A DNA stretch of 64,000 nucleotides from Paenibacillus melissococcoides (GTDB taxonomy: Bacteria > Bacillota > Bacilli > Paenibacillales > Paenibacillaceae), in contig CALYLO010000001.1 of assembly GCA_944800085.1 (NCBI GenBank), positions 322,501 through 386,500 on the forward strand. The letters run 5' to 3'. A model generated the notes under the pieces. It made no database searches, had not been told where the DNA came from, and worked only from the letters and a program-made list of their open reading frames with translations. Made by a program: the position numbers and the translations under genes. Of this stretch, positions 1 to 8,003 are shown piece by piece; the stretch's first letter is position 1, and each line of letters starts with the position of its first letter.

Positions 1-748
<748 letters not shown>

Positions 749-808
749 TAAGATGATTTGATGATTTTTGCTTTCGCATTCAGTTTTTAAGGTGCAAACC
801 TTATATAT

Positions 809-884
809 TCCCTGATAGCTCAGTCGGTAGAGCACTCGGCTGTTAACCGAGTTGTCACAGGTTCGAGTCCTGTTCGGGGAGCCA
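809..884 (+). tRNA. tRNA-Asn (GTT)
   Basis: Full cloverleaf with anticodon GTT, acceptor stem TCCCTGA/TCGGGGA and an encoded CCA end. First gene of the 16-tRNA cluster that follows the 23S gene. Confidence 0.97.
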
Positions 885-885
885 T

Positions 886-978
886 GGAGAGATGTCCGAG
901 TTTGGCCGAAGGAGCACGATTGGAAATCGTGTAGGCGTCACAAGCGTCTCGAGGGTTCGAATCCCTCTCTCTCCGCCA
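886..978 (+). tRNA. tRNA-Ser (GGA)
   Basis: Class II tRNA with a long variable arm, anticodon GGA, acceptor GGAGAGA/TCTCTCC and an encoded CCA. It begins two nt after tRNA-Asn. Confidence 0.97.
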
Positions 979-983
979 GTTAT

Positions 984-1058
984 GGCCCGTTGGTCAAGCG
1001 GTTAAGACACCGCCCTTTCACGGCGGTAACACGGGTTCGAATCCCGTACTGGTCACCA
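984..1058 (+). tRNA. tRNA-Glu (TTC), with an acceptor-stem mismatch
   Basis: Anticodon TTC and an encoded CCA. The acceptor strands are GGCCCGT (984-990) and ACTGGTC (1048-1054). They pair except at the fifth pair, where C988 faces T1050; a G at 1050 would complete the helix. All other arms look normal, so the gene is probably real, but this pair is unusual. Confidence 0.93.
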
Positions 1059-1138
1059 ATTATGACTTGCGACTGGTAAAAATTGAGGGTTGAAATTAAC
1101 CCTGACAATCTGTTAAGATATATTAGTCGCTACAATAT

Positions 1139-1214
1139 GGACGCTTAGCTCAGCTGGGAGAGCATCTGCCTTACAAGCAGAGGGTCGGCGGTTCGATCCC
1201 GTCAGCGTCCACCA
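1139..1214 (+). tRNA. tRNA-Val (TAC)
   Basis: Anticodon TAC, acceptor GGACGCT/AGCGTCC, encoded CCA. It follows an 80-nt spacer, the longest in the cluster, which contains a weak promoter-like TTGAAA-N18-TAAGAT (from about 1091) that could restart transcription. Confidence 0.97.
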
Positions 1215-1219
1215 TATAT

Positions 1220-1296
<77 letters not shown>

Positions 1297-1300
1297 ATCT

Positions 1301-1377
1301 GGAGCTGTGGTGTAGAGGCCTAACATGCCTGCCTGTCACGCAGGAGAACGCGGGTTCGAATCCCGTCAGCTCCGCCA
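1301..1377 (+). tRNA. tRNA-Asp (GTC)
   Basis: Cloverleaf with anticodon GTC, acceptor GGAGCTG/CAGCTCC and an encoded CCA. Confidence 0.97.
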
Positions 1378-1395
1378 TTATGCTTAACATTATTA

Positions 1396-1471
<76 letters not shown>

Positions 1472-1483
1472 TAAGAGGCTTGT

Positions 1484-1559
1484 GCCGGTGTAGCTCAGTT
1501 GGTAGAGCGGCTGACTTGTAATCAGTAGGTCGTGGGTTCGACTCCTATCGCCGGCACCA
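1484..1559 (+). tRNA. tRNA-Thr (TGT)
   Basis: Cloverleaf with anticodon TGT, acceptor GCCGGTG/CGCCGGC (one G-U pair) and an encoded CCA. Confidence 0.97.
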
Positions 1560-1563
1560 TCGT

Positions 1564-1649
1564 GGAGGATTAGCGAAGTGGCCAAACGCAGCAGACTGTA
1601 AATCTGTTCCCGTACGGGTTCGGTGGTTCGAATCCATCATCCTCCACCA
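1564..1649 (+). tRNA. tRNA-Tyr (GTA)
   Basis: Class II tRNA with a long variable arm, anticodon GTA, acceptor GGAGGAT and an encoded CCA. Confidence 0.97.
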
Positions 1650-1654
1650 TACAT

Positions 1655-1728
1655 AGGGGCATAGTTTAAAGGTAGAACAGCGGTCTCCAAAACCGTTAGT
1701 GTGGGTTCAATTCCTGCTGCCCCTGCCA
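1655..1728 (+). tRNA. tRNA-Trp (CCA)
   Basis: Anticodon CCA, acceptor AGGGGCA/TGCCCCT, encoded CCA end. This tRNA is the expected ligand of the T-box leader in front of trpS near 42,640. Confidence 0.97.
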
Positions 1729-1748
1729 ATCTAACAATTGCATAATGT

Positions 1749-1825
1749 GGCGGTCGTGGCGAAGTGGTTAACGCATCGGATTGTGGCTCCGACACTCGGG
1801 GGTTCGATTCCCCTCGATCGCCCCA
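1749..1825 (+). tRNA. tRNA-His (GTG)
   Basis: Anticodon GTG. The extra 5' G (position -1) that histidyl-tRNA synthetase needs is encoded at 1749 and pairs with the discriminator C. CCA is encoded. Confidence 0.96.
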
Positions 1826-1831
1826 TACCTT

Positions 1832-1906
1832 TGGGGATTAGCCAAGCGGTAAGGCAACGGACTTTGACTCCGTCATGCATAGGTTCGAATCCTATATCCC
1901 CAGCCA
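1832..1906 (+). tRNA. tRNA-Gln (TTG)
   Basis: Anticodon TTG, acceptor TGGGGAT/ATCCCCA, encoded CCA. Confidence 0.97.
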
Positions 1907-1911
1907 TTTAC

Positions 1912-1986
1912 GCGGACATAGCTCAGTGGTAGAGTATCGCCTTGCCAAGGCGAGGGTCGCGGGTTCGAATCCCGTTGTCCGCTCCA
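1912..1986 (+). tRNA. tRNA-Gly (GCC)
   Basis: Anticodon GCC, acceptor GCGGACA/TGTCCGC, encoded CCA. Confidence 0.97.
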
Positions 1987-1989
1987 GAT

Positions 1990-2064
1990 GGCGCCATAGC
2001 CAAGTGGTAAGGCAAAGCTCTGCAAAAGCTTTATTCCCCAGTTCGAATCTGGGTGGCGCCTCCA
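1990..2064 (+). tRNA. tRNA-Cys (GCA)
   Basis: Anticodon GCA, acceptor GGCGCCA/TGGCGCC, encoded CCA. An eight-T run follows at about 2070, ahead of the next tRNA. Confidence 0.97.
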
Positions 2065-2088
2065 AGTTATTTTTTTTCTGGATGATAT

Positions 2089-2165
2089 GTGCCCTTAGCT
2101 CAGCCGGATAGAGCGTTTGACTACGAATCAAAAGGTCAGGAGTTCGAATCTCTTAGGGCACGCCA
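2089..2165 (+). tRNA. tRNA-Arg (ACG)
   Basis: Anticodon ACG (A34 is normally edited to inosine by TadA), acceptor GTGCCCT/AGGGCAC, encoded CCA. Confidence 0.97.
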
Positions 2166-2179
2166 GATTAACTTCATAT

Positions 2180-2261
2180 GCCGGTGTGGCGGAATGGCAG
2201 ACGCGCGCGACTCAAAATCGTGAGGGAAACCGTGGAGGTTCGAGTCCTCTCACCGGCACCA
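2180..2261 (+). tRNA. tRNA-Leu (CAA)
   Basis: Class II tRNA with anticodon CAA, acceptor GCCGGTG/CACCGGC and an encoded CCA. Last gene of the cluster; an intrinsic terminator follows. Confidence 0.96.
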
Positions 2262-2272
2262 GTTTTAACACC

Positions 2273-2296
2273 AAGACACCTGAAGGGTGTTTTTTG
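2273..2296 (+). terminator. Terminator of the rRNA/tRNA operon
   Basis: The short hairpin AAGACACC/GGTGTTTT runs into a T tract directly behind the last tRNA. Confidence 0.75.
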
Positions 2297-2311
2297 TTTA
2301 TCTAAAAAATA

Positions 2312-2540
2312 GCAGATAGCGTTGAACCGCAGGCGTTAAAGCCCTACCTTGCTCGTCCTGTCCCTTGAGGGGAGAATACATACTATGGCTGTAATCGGCT
2401 CTCTGAAAGTGATGAAGGACGGTTTACGGTGATGACGGCGTACAAATGATATCCAGACACTGGGCCGAGCAACCCGGCAGAGGACAACCTAGATAGAACA
2501 AGAAGCCTTGCCCTAACAATCACGGCAAGGCTCTTTTATT
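2312..2540 (+). ncRNA. Candidate 6S RNA (RNA polymerase regulator)
   Basis: Non-coding stretch ending in a strong terminator (AGCCTTGCC 2504-2512, GGCAAGGCT 2524-2532, then CTTTTATT). A closing helix is visible: GTTG 2321-2324 with CAAC 2485-2488, and TTGCTCG 2349-2355 with CGAGCAA 2466-2472. Just inside it, GTCCCTTGAG and ACATAC (2360-2383) resemble, as I recall it, the 5' strand of the E. coli 6S central bubble (GUCCCCUGAG, then CAUACC). 6S RNA mimics an open promoter and binds the housekeeping RNA polymerase in stationary phase. The family assignment rests on this partial match and the bubble-within-stem layout. It could instead be an unrelated structured RNA. The terminator also faces the end of floT and may serve both strands. 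Confidence 0.5.
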
Positions 2541-2583
2541 ATACTGTATAGAGGATAGATGTTCTATTCGTGCAATAACCGGT

Positions 2584-4122
2584 TTATTCTGCCTTCGGCA
2601 GCTCGGTGCCTCCTGATACTGCGGATGGAGCTTCCGTTGGAACTGGGGAACGCTTCGGCTGTGCCGAACCCGATCCATTCGTCAGGCGCTGAATCATTTT
2701 CTCGACATCCAGTCCGGATACATCCTTCAACATCTGCGGGGCCGTCGCCATCAGTTCCGTTACATAGTTGCTGACACGGGCCGCCCCTTCTCCATTGCCG
2801 GTATCGACGACCGTCAGCTTATCGATCTGCTGCAGCGGCTCAGCAATCTTGCCGGCCAACTCAGGCAGCATCTTCATGACGATATCGAGCACCGCGGCTT
2901 CGCCGAACTTCTCGAACGCTTCGGCGAGCTTCTGCTTCGCTTCGGCTTCCGCCAGACCGCGCAGCCGGATGACTTCAGCTTCCGCGGTTCCTCGTGCTCG
3001 TTCGGCGTCCGCTTCCGCCAAGCCGGCGAGACGCTTCTGCTCTGCCATGGCCTTCGCTTCCGCCTCGATCCGATACTGCATCGCATCGGCTTCAAGCACT
3101 TTCTTGGATTTATCTGCTTCCGCGGACTGAACGACCGCGTAGCGCTCCGCGTCCGCTTTCTTCTTCACTTCGGCGTCATACTGCTTCTCGCGGCGCAAAA
3201 TTTCTTTGGCTTCCAGGTCGATTTCCCGCTCTTTCCGAACGAGTTCAACCCGCATTTGCTCCTCGACGACGCTTTGCTTGGAACGGGCTTCTTGCACGTA
3301 ATAAGCCTGGTCGGCTTCCGCCCGGGCCATATCCTGCTCCTTTTTAAAAGAAGCGACCTTCAATTCCTTTTCTTTGGCCGCTTCGGCGATATTCGTATCG
3401 CGCAGCAGTTCGGCCTTCATCCCTTGCTCCTCGGCATTTGCTTTCTGAATGCGCGAGTCTCTCATCGCTTCGGCTTCCGCAATCTCCGCGTCGCGCTTCA
3501 CCGCCGCAATCCGCGGCTTCCCGAGCGCATCCAAGTACCCGTGCTTGTCACGCACGTCTTTGATCGTGAAGGAGACGATCTGTAGTCCCATCTTCTTCAG
3601 GTCTTTGGCGGCGACGGCCTGCACTTCCTGCGCGAACCGGTCGCGGTTGCGGTATACTTCCTCGACGGTCATCGATCCGAGGATGGCCCGCAGATGGCCT
3701 TCCAAGACTTCCTGCGCTTCGCTCTTCAGCGCATCCGTCGGCTTGCCGAGGAATTGTTCGGCTGCGGTGGCGATATCTTCAACCGAGCTGCCGACCTTGA
3801 TAATCGCGACGGCGTCGGTCATAACGGGAACGCCTTGTTCGGTATATACTTCCGGTGTCGTTACATCAAGCTTATGAGATAATAAGGACAAGAATTGCGA
3901 CTGTTGAAACACCGGCAAAATAAATGCGCCGCCTCCCCGGACAATTTTCATCTTGCGCCCCGTTTCATCGGCGCTGACATTTTTGGAACCGAGATACGTC
4001 CCGGTCACGATCATCGCCTCATCCGAGCTGACCGTCTTGTAGCGGGCCCAGAATGCGAGGCCCAGCACGAGGATGACGCCGATTACAATCACCGGCACCA
4101 TGATCGCTTCATTGAATTCCAT
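2584..4122 (-). CDS. floT: Flotillin-like scaffold protein FloT
   Basis: Flotillin/SPFH protein of 512 aa, the usual length for the Bacillus FloT (YuaG) family. An N-terminal hydrophobic hairpin (residues ~8-27) anchors it to the inner face of the membrane. An SPFH domain follows (~30-200). Next comes a long coiled coil rich in E-A repeats (~205-400), then a C-terminal tail. Flotillins organise functional membrane microdomains and affect membrane fluidity. The gene is second in an operon, 65 nt behind nfeD, as in the B. subtilis yuaF-floT operon. The ribosome site AAAAGGGAG precedes the ATG. Transcription probably comes from the sigma-W type promoter ahead of nfeD. Confidence 0.95.
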   Translation of the reverse strand: MEFNEAIMVPVIVIGVILVLGLAFWARYKTVSSDEAMIVTGTYLGSKNVSADETGRKMKIVRGGGAFILPVFQQSQFLSLLSHKLDVTTPEVYTEQGVPVMTDAVAIIKVGSSVEDIATAAEQFLGKPTDALKSEAQEVLEGHLRAILGSMTVEEVYRNRDRFAQEVQAVAAKDLKKMGLQIVSFTIKDVRDKHGYLDALGKPRIAAVKRDAEIAEAEAMRDSRIQKANAEEQGMKAELLRDTNIAEAAKEKELKVASFKKEQDMARAEADQAYYVQEARSKQSVVEEQMRVELVRKEREIDLEAKEILRREKQYDAEVKKKADAERYAVVQSAEADKSKKVLEADAMQYRIEAEAKAMAEQKRLAGLAEADAERARGTAEAEVIRLRGLAEAEAKQKLAEAFEKFGEAAVLDIVMKMLPELAGKIAEPLQQIDKLTVVDTGNGEGAARVSNYVTELMATAPQMLKDVSGLDVEKMIQRLTNGSGSAQPKRSPVPTEAPSAVSGGTELPKAE

Positions 4123-4187
4123 GGCATACAGCTCCCTTTTCTATGTAAATTTGTAGTGAAACCGTGAGTCTTGCGCATACAACTTAA

Positions 4188-4727
4188 TCAGTTCTGTTGG
4201 AGGCTGAGCATTTCTTGGGTAAGAGGGGATACATACAACGTGTCTTCAACGACGTTGATGACGACAACGGTCGTTCCGGCAGGGATGTTGTCTTTGTCGA
4301 AGGAAGCGGCGATTTGATTCGTCAAGCCGGCTCCGATCCGCAAGGTCACTTCCCCGTATCCGACGGAAGGAATCGAAATGCTGACTTCTCCGACTTTGCC
4401 CACCAGGTCCTGAATGGAGAAGCCGGTAGAGCTCTCTGTATTGTGCATCGGGCGAATATAGAGGAAATACATTAGAAGGCAGACGACGAGCGCGCCGGCG
4501 ATAGCGACGACCAGAATGAGCGTGGATTGCCAAGCCGTATAGCGGTTCAGCAGAATGCCGAGTGCGCCGAAAGCCGTCAGGCCGCTCACGAGCACCGTCG
4601 GCTGCAAGAAAGGCAGCCCGTCTCCGAAAACCGCATCGAAAGCATGGCTTAATATTTCCCCGAATATCAAGGTAACAATGGAATATAAAATACCGAAGAT
4701 GAACAGACCCCAAAATAACGTTTCCAT
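4188..4727 (-). CDS. NfeD-family membrane protein (YuaF-like)
   Basis: 179-aa protein with four or so hydrophobic segments in residues ~1-95, then a small soluble OB-fold-like domain (~100-175, starting near the GKVGEVSISI stretch). That is the architecture of the short NfeD proteins (NfeD1b/YuaF) that always accompany flotillins and are thought to help anchor or assemble them. It lies immediately upstream of floT in the same operon, has a GAGGAGC ribosome site six nt before ATG, and sits behind a near-perfect sigma-W type promoter. No protease domain is fused to it, so it is not the long NfeD form. Confidence 0.9.
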   Translation of the reverse strand: METLFWGLFIFGILYSIVTLIFGEILSHAFDAVFGDGLPFLQPTVLVSGLTAFGALGILLNRYTAWQSTLILVVAIAGALVVCLLMYFLYIRPMHNTESSTGFSIQDLVGKVGEVSISIPSVGYGEVTLRIGAGLTNQIAASFDKDNIPAGTTVVVINVVEDTLYVSPLTQEMLSLQQN

Positions 4728-4792
4728 GGCATTGCTCCTCTCGCCTGCCAGAACCAGGCCTGATAATTCGGAAAGCTTCTTATGAATATATA

Positions 4793-4818
4793 TACGCTAA
4801 AGCAAACATGGAGTTTCA
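4793..4818 (-). promoter_or_regulatory. Sigma-W (ECF) type promoter of nfeD-floT
   Basis: Read on the minus strand, TGAAAC (4818-4813) is followed after exactly 16 nt by CGTA (4796-4793). This is the sigma-W consensus as known from B. subtilis, where yuaF-floT belongs to the sigma-W regulon. The nfeD start codon lies about 66 nt downstream. Confidence 0.85.
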
Positions 4819-4854
4819 ATTTCCCTTCCCTCCAGTCCAGTGCCGGTTGACCTT

Positions 4855-4869
4855 GGGACGGTCTGTCCC
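4855..4869. promoter_or_regulatory. Possible LiaR operator (inverted repeat)
   Basis: The perfect inverted repeat GGGAC-GGTCT-GTCCC lies about 110 nt before the liaI-like gene, in the divergent promoter region. The lia operons I know are activated by LiaR through an inverted repeat upstream of liaI, so this is a candidate site. A second element, TGAGTCCAGTACG (4877-4889), follows. No consensus comparison was possible. Confidence 0.35.
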
Positions 4870-4979
4870 CCCGACCTGAGTCCAGTACGAAAAACCGCCC
4901 CCAGCCTGTTTTGAAGAAAAGGGGAATCTCCTAAAATAAAGACATAAGCAAGGCACAATGAAAGGTGGTGACAAACCGA

Positions 4980-5285
4980 ATGCAAATGAAAAAAGGCAAC
5001 TCGTTCGCTATTATTTTGATAGCATTGGGAGCATTCATCCTGCTCAGCAAATTTGGGGTTCACTTGGGAAGCTGGTTTGGCTACTTGTTCCCGATTCTGC
5101 TGATTGTGCTCGGTTATTATGGAGTCAAGGCAGGGAATTCGTTCTTCGGATGGATCTTCATCATATTGGGTTCCATCACATTAATCGGCAAGCTATTCTG
5201 GCTCATCGGCATTTTCATCGCCATCGGAATGATTGTGTTCGGTATCTCCATGCTGAATAACAAACGAAGCGGCCATCATTACTGA
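4980..5285 (+). CDS. LiaI-like small membrane protein
   Basis: 101-aa, almost wholly hydrophobic protein with three to four short membrane segments rich in I, L, G and F and a basic C-terminal tail. It resembles LiaI and the N-terminal membrane part of LiaF (DUF5668-like). In B. subtilis, LiaI anchors the PspA-type protein LiaH at the membrane, and here a pspA gene follows directly. I chose ATG 4980 because AAAGGTGG lies about ten nt upstream; earlier in-frame GTG codons overlap that site, and ATG 4986 is also possible. First gene of the seven-gene stress operon. Confidence 0.75.
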   Translation: MQMKKGNSFAIILIALGAFILLSKFGVHLGSWFGYLFPILLIVLGYYGVKAGNSFFGWIFIILGSITLIGKLFWLIGIFIAIGMIVFGISMLNNKRSGHHY

Positions 5286-5329
5286 ACAGCCGGCAGCAAC
5301 GTATTTGGATGAAGGAGGGACAGAGAGGC

Positions 5330-6007
5330 ATGAGCAATATTTTGAAAAGGGTTCGCGACATTACACTGGCGACGCTCAATGAGCGGCTGGACAAAGCGGA
5401 AGACCCGGTCCGGTTAATCGACCAATTCCTGATGCGCACTCGGCAGGACATCGCCGAAGCGGACCGCTTATATCAACAGTATGTCGTGCATGCGAATCAG
5501 ATGAGACATCAGATGAACCAAGCCAATGAAATGCGAGAGCGCCGCGAGCAGCAAGCGATGCTGGCCTTGAAGGCGGGAGAGGAGTTCGCCGCCAAAATCG
5601 CGCTCCAGGAAAAATTGATGCATGACGAGAAGGCGCGGCAATACGAGGATCTCTACAATAGAAGCAAGCAGGCCATTCTGGAGCTGGAGGAACAGCTGAA
5701 CATATTAAAGAGCGAGTATCAGACCGTCTACGACAAGCGGCAGTATTACTTCGCTCGCATGCAGAACATACGGCTTCAGCAGCAAATGAACCAGCGCTTC
5801 GGCCAATACGGATACGGGCAGGTGGACGGCATGTTCCGCCGCCTGGAGGATCGCGTATCCGACATGGAGTGGGAAAATACAAGCCTTCAAGAGGTGCGCC
5901 GCGCCAGCGGGACCTCGCCTTACGGCGGCGGCAATCCCGAAAGAGACATTGCACTGCAGCGCGAGATGGAACGTCTGCGCAAGAAATTGGACACTGCGAA
6001 GGAGTGA
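5330..6007 (+). CDS. PspA/IM30-family membrane-stress protein (LiaH-like), copy 1
   Basis: 225-aa, almost entirely helical coiled-coil protein. The N-terminus (MSNILKRVRDITLATLNERL) carries the amphipathic helix and the DPVRLIDQ stretch typical of PspA/IM30/LiaH. These proteins form large ring or rod oligomers that coat damaged membrane. The start at ATG 5330 follows AAGGAGGG by 11 nt. The C-terminal ~45 residues contain a glycine/tyrosine-rich linker (QRFGQYGYGQ, then SPYGGGN) unlike copy 2. It stands between the liaI-like gene and pspC. Confidence 0.88.
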   Translation: MSNILKRVRDITLATLNERLDKAEDPVRLIDQFLMRTRQDIAEADRLYQQYVVHANQMRHQMNQANEMRERREQQAMLALKAGEEFAAKIALQEKLMHDEKARQYEDLYNRSKQAILELEEQLNILKSEYQTVYDKRQYYFARMQNIRLQQQMNQRFGQYGYGQVDGMFRRLEDRVSDMEWENTSLQEVRRASGTSPYGGGNPERDIALQREMERLRKKLDTAKE

Positions 6008-6015
6008 CATGAACC

Positions 6016-6495
6016 ATGAACAAAAAATTGTACCGTTCGGTTCGTGACCGGAAGTTCTGCGGTGTACTCGGCGGAATCGCTGAATGGTTGAATATGGATG
6101 CAACGCTGCTGCGCGTACTGTTCGTCCTGGGCGTGTTCTTCACGGCATTCTCCCTGATACCCGTCTATTTCATCGTAGCGCTTGTGGTTCCGAAAGAGCC
6201 ATTTACGACATACGGACCGTATAATTACGGCGGACCGTATCAGAATTCGAACGGATATTACGGTAATGACGGCGGCTACTCCGGCGGAGGGTACAATGGC
6301 TACAACGGATACAACAACGGCCGGAACGATTACAGCAGCTTTGGATCCTACGGAACGAAGCCGAATAACGGAAGCAAAACTCAATATGATTCCTCCATCG
6401 ATTCGATGATGGATGATATTGAAAGAAAAGCAATGCGCAAAGAACTTCAAGAACTTCGCGAGAAAATCGCGAAATACGAGAAAGGGGATAAGTAA
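6016..6495 (+). CDS. PspC-domain membrane protein
   Basis: 159 aa. The PspC domain (residues ~3-60) starts [20 protein letters not shown] and ends in a hydrophobic segment (~32-54). A low-complexity region rich in G, Y and N follows (~65-115), then a charged coiled C-terminal helix. In proteobacteria PspC senses membrane stress and recruits PspA; here it lies between two pspA genes, eight nt behind the first and one nt ahead of the second. An AAGGAG site precedes ATG 6016. Confidence 0.88.
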   Translation: MNKKLYRSVRDRKFCGVLGGIAEWLNMDATLLRVLFVLGVFFTAFSLIPVYFIVALVVPKEPFTTYGPYNYGGPYQNSNGYYGNDGGYSGGGYNGYNGYNNGRNDYSSFGSYGTKPNNGSKTQYDSSIDSMMDDIERKAMRKELQELREKIAKYEKGDK

Positions 6496-6496
6496 A

Positions 6497-7177
6497 ATGG
6501 GAGTATTCAAACGAATTAAAGATATGACGAAAGCGTCGATTCATGAAATGTTGGACAAGGTGGAAGATCCGGTAGTTATGCTGAACCAATACCTGCGCGA
6601 CATGGAGCAGGAGATTCGCGAAGCCGAAGTGACGGTAGCGAAGCAAATGGCCAGCGAGCGCCGCATCAAGCATCGCTATGACGAAGCGATTCGGATGGTA
6701 GCCGACCGCGAAGCCCAAGCAGAGCGCGCACTCGTATCGGGTCATGAAGATGCGGCCCGCAAATACTTGGAAGAAAAATTGTACTTCGATCAAAAAGTTA
6801 CCGAATATGCCGAACTGCATGCCCAAGCGAAAGCGCAAGCCGACGAGCTGATGCAGCAGCTGCATTCGATGAAGGACGAGTTCTACAAGCTGCGAAACAA
6901 GCGCAACGAACTGGCAGCTCGCGCCCAAATGGCCAAAGCCCGCAAGCAAATGGCTTCCATTACAAGCGTGCACAGCATCGAATCGGGCGAAGCCTCCCGC
7001 GGCTTCCAACGCATGGAAGAGAAGATTATGCAGCTTGAAGCGGAAGCGGAAGTCATTCGTGTACCGTACGGCGGATATGCCGCCACAACCTACCAACCGC
7101 CGGTTGATGTAGAGAAGCAAATGAAAGTCGATGAGCAATTGGAAGCTTTGAAACAAAAATTAAACCGCAGCGAATAA
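6497..7177 (+). CDS. PspA/IM30-family membrane-stress protein (LiaH-like), copy 2
   Basis: 226-aa coiled-coil protein starting [20 protein letters not shown], with the [17 protein letters not shown] stretch near residue 25 that marks LiaH/PspA proteins. It is clearly related to the other pspA in the operon but differs in its linker and C-terminus, so the two are diverged paralogues rather than a recent copy. ATG 6497 sits directly behind the pspC stop, with AAAGGGGATAAG as its ribosome site. A hairpin without a clear T run follows the gene. Confidence 0.9.
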   Translation: MGVFKRIKDMTKASIHEMLDKVEDPVVMLNQYLRDMEQEIREAEVTVAKQMASERRIKHRYDEAIRMVADREAQAERALVSGHEDAARKYLEEKLYFDQKVTEYAELHAQAKAQADELMQQLHSMKDEFYKLRNKRNELAARAQMAKARKQMASITSVHSIESGEASRGFQRMEEKIMQLEAEAEVIRVPYGGYAATTYQPPVDVEKQMKVDEQLEALKQKLNRSE

Positions 7178-7220
7178 CCTCTTGGGACTTGGACGCGGTT
7201 ATGATATGCTAACTAAGGAG

Positions 7221-7251
7221 CTTACGGCGATGCCCCCGCATCGCCGTTAAG
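7221..7251 (+). terminator. Hairpin between pspA and liaF
   Basis: Strong stem CTTACGGCGATGC/GCATCGCCGTTAAG with one bulge, followed by only a weak T run (TTTCGTTG). It could be a leaky terminator or RNA-processing site that lowers expression of liaFSR relative to the psp genes. Confidence 0.5.
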
Positions 7252-7310
7252 TTTCGTTGTGAGGTTATTCGGCACAATATCTATTGAATCTGAGCGACAG
7301 GAGGTGCGCC

Positions 7311-7964
7311 ATGATAAAGGGGAACAATCGTATACTAGCATATTTGCTCATTATCGCAGGACTGTTCATTCTTATTGGCAAATGGATTAGCTTCGGAACT
7401 TTTGTCGCCCTGTTCATGCTGTACCTCGGCATTAGCAAAGTAAGATCGGAGGAGCTTCGTCTTGGCTATACTTTGCTTGGTATCGGGGGAGCTATCCTCT
7501 TGTTGGAGCATCTGATGCTGTTTGTCGGCATTATACTCATATCGCTCGGTATTTTTTATTCTCGGACCCGCCATGAACAAAAGTATGAATGGATGCAGAA
7601 GCGTCCCGATCTGACAGCGAATCTGAAATGGGATCGGGAGCCGTTCCATTTGCGCAGCCAGAGCTTGTGGCATGTCATCGGAGAAAGCGATATCGACTTG
7701 TCGCTCGCGATGATGGATGAGCCCGAGACGACGCTCTTGTTCCAAGGCGTGCTCGGAGATATGGATATTTCGATTCCTGACGATATCGGAGTCACCGTGG
7801 AAGCTTCTGTCCTGTTCGGACAGATCAATGCGGGCCAGCACCGTGAGACCGGCTTGCTCAACAAATGGACCTATACTTCGCCGAATTATGAACGATCGGA
7901 GCAGCGGGTGAAACTCCGTATCTCTTACATCGTAGGAGATATTGATATCCGATTGCACGCGTAA
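7311..7964 (+). CDS. LiaF-like regulator of the LiaRS system
   Basis: 217 aa. The N-terminal half (~1-95) holds four short hydrophobic segments. The C-terminal half (~110-217) is the soluble DUF2154-like LiaF domain, with the repeated GDMDISIP/GDIDIRL pattern that closes the beta-structure. LiaF proteins hold the kinase LiaS inactive until the cell envelope is disturbed. The gene is followed 39 nt later by liaS, matching the conserved liaF-liaS-liaR order. Start at ATG 7311 behind AGGAGGT. Confidence 0.88.
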   Translation: MIKGNNRILAYLLIIAGLFILIGKWISFGTFVALFMLYLGISKVRSEELRLGYTLLGIGGAILLLEHLMLFVGIILISLGIFYSRTRHEQKYEWMQKRPDLTANLKWDREPFHLRSQSLWHVIGESDIDLSLAMMDEPETTLLFQGVLGDMDISIPDDIGVTVEASVLFGQINAGQHRETGLLNKWTYTSPNYERSEQRVKLRISYIVGDIDIRLHA

Positions 7965-8003
7965 TGCGGAGAAGATGCTGCAGAAAGGAGATGCAAGCCG
8001 GCA

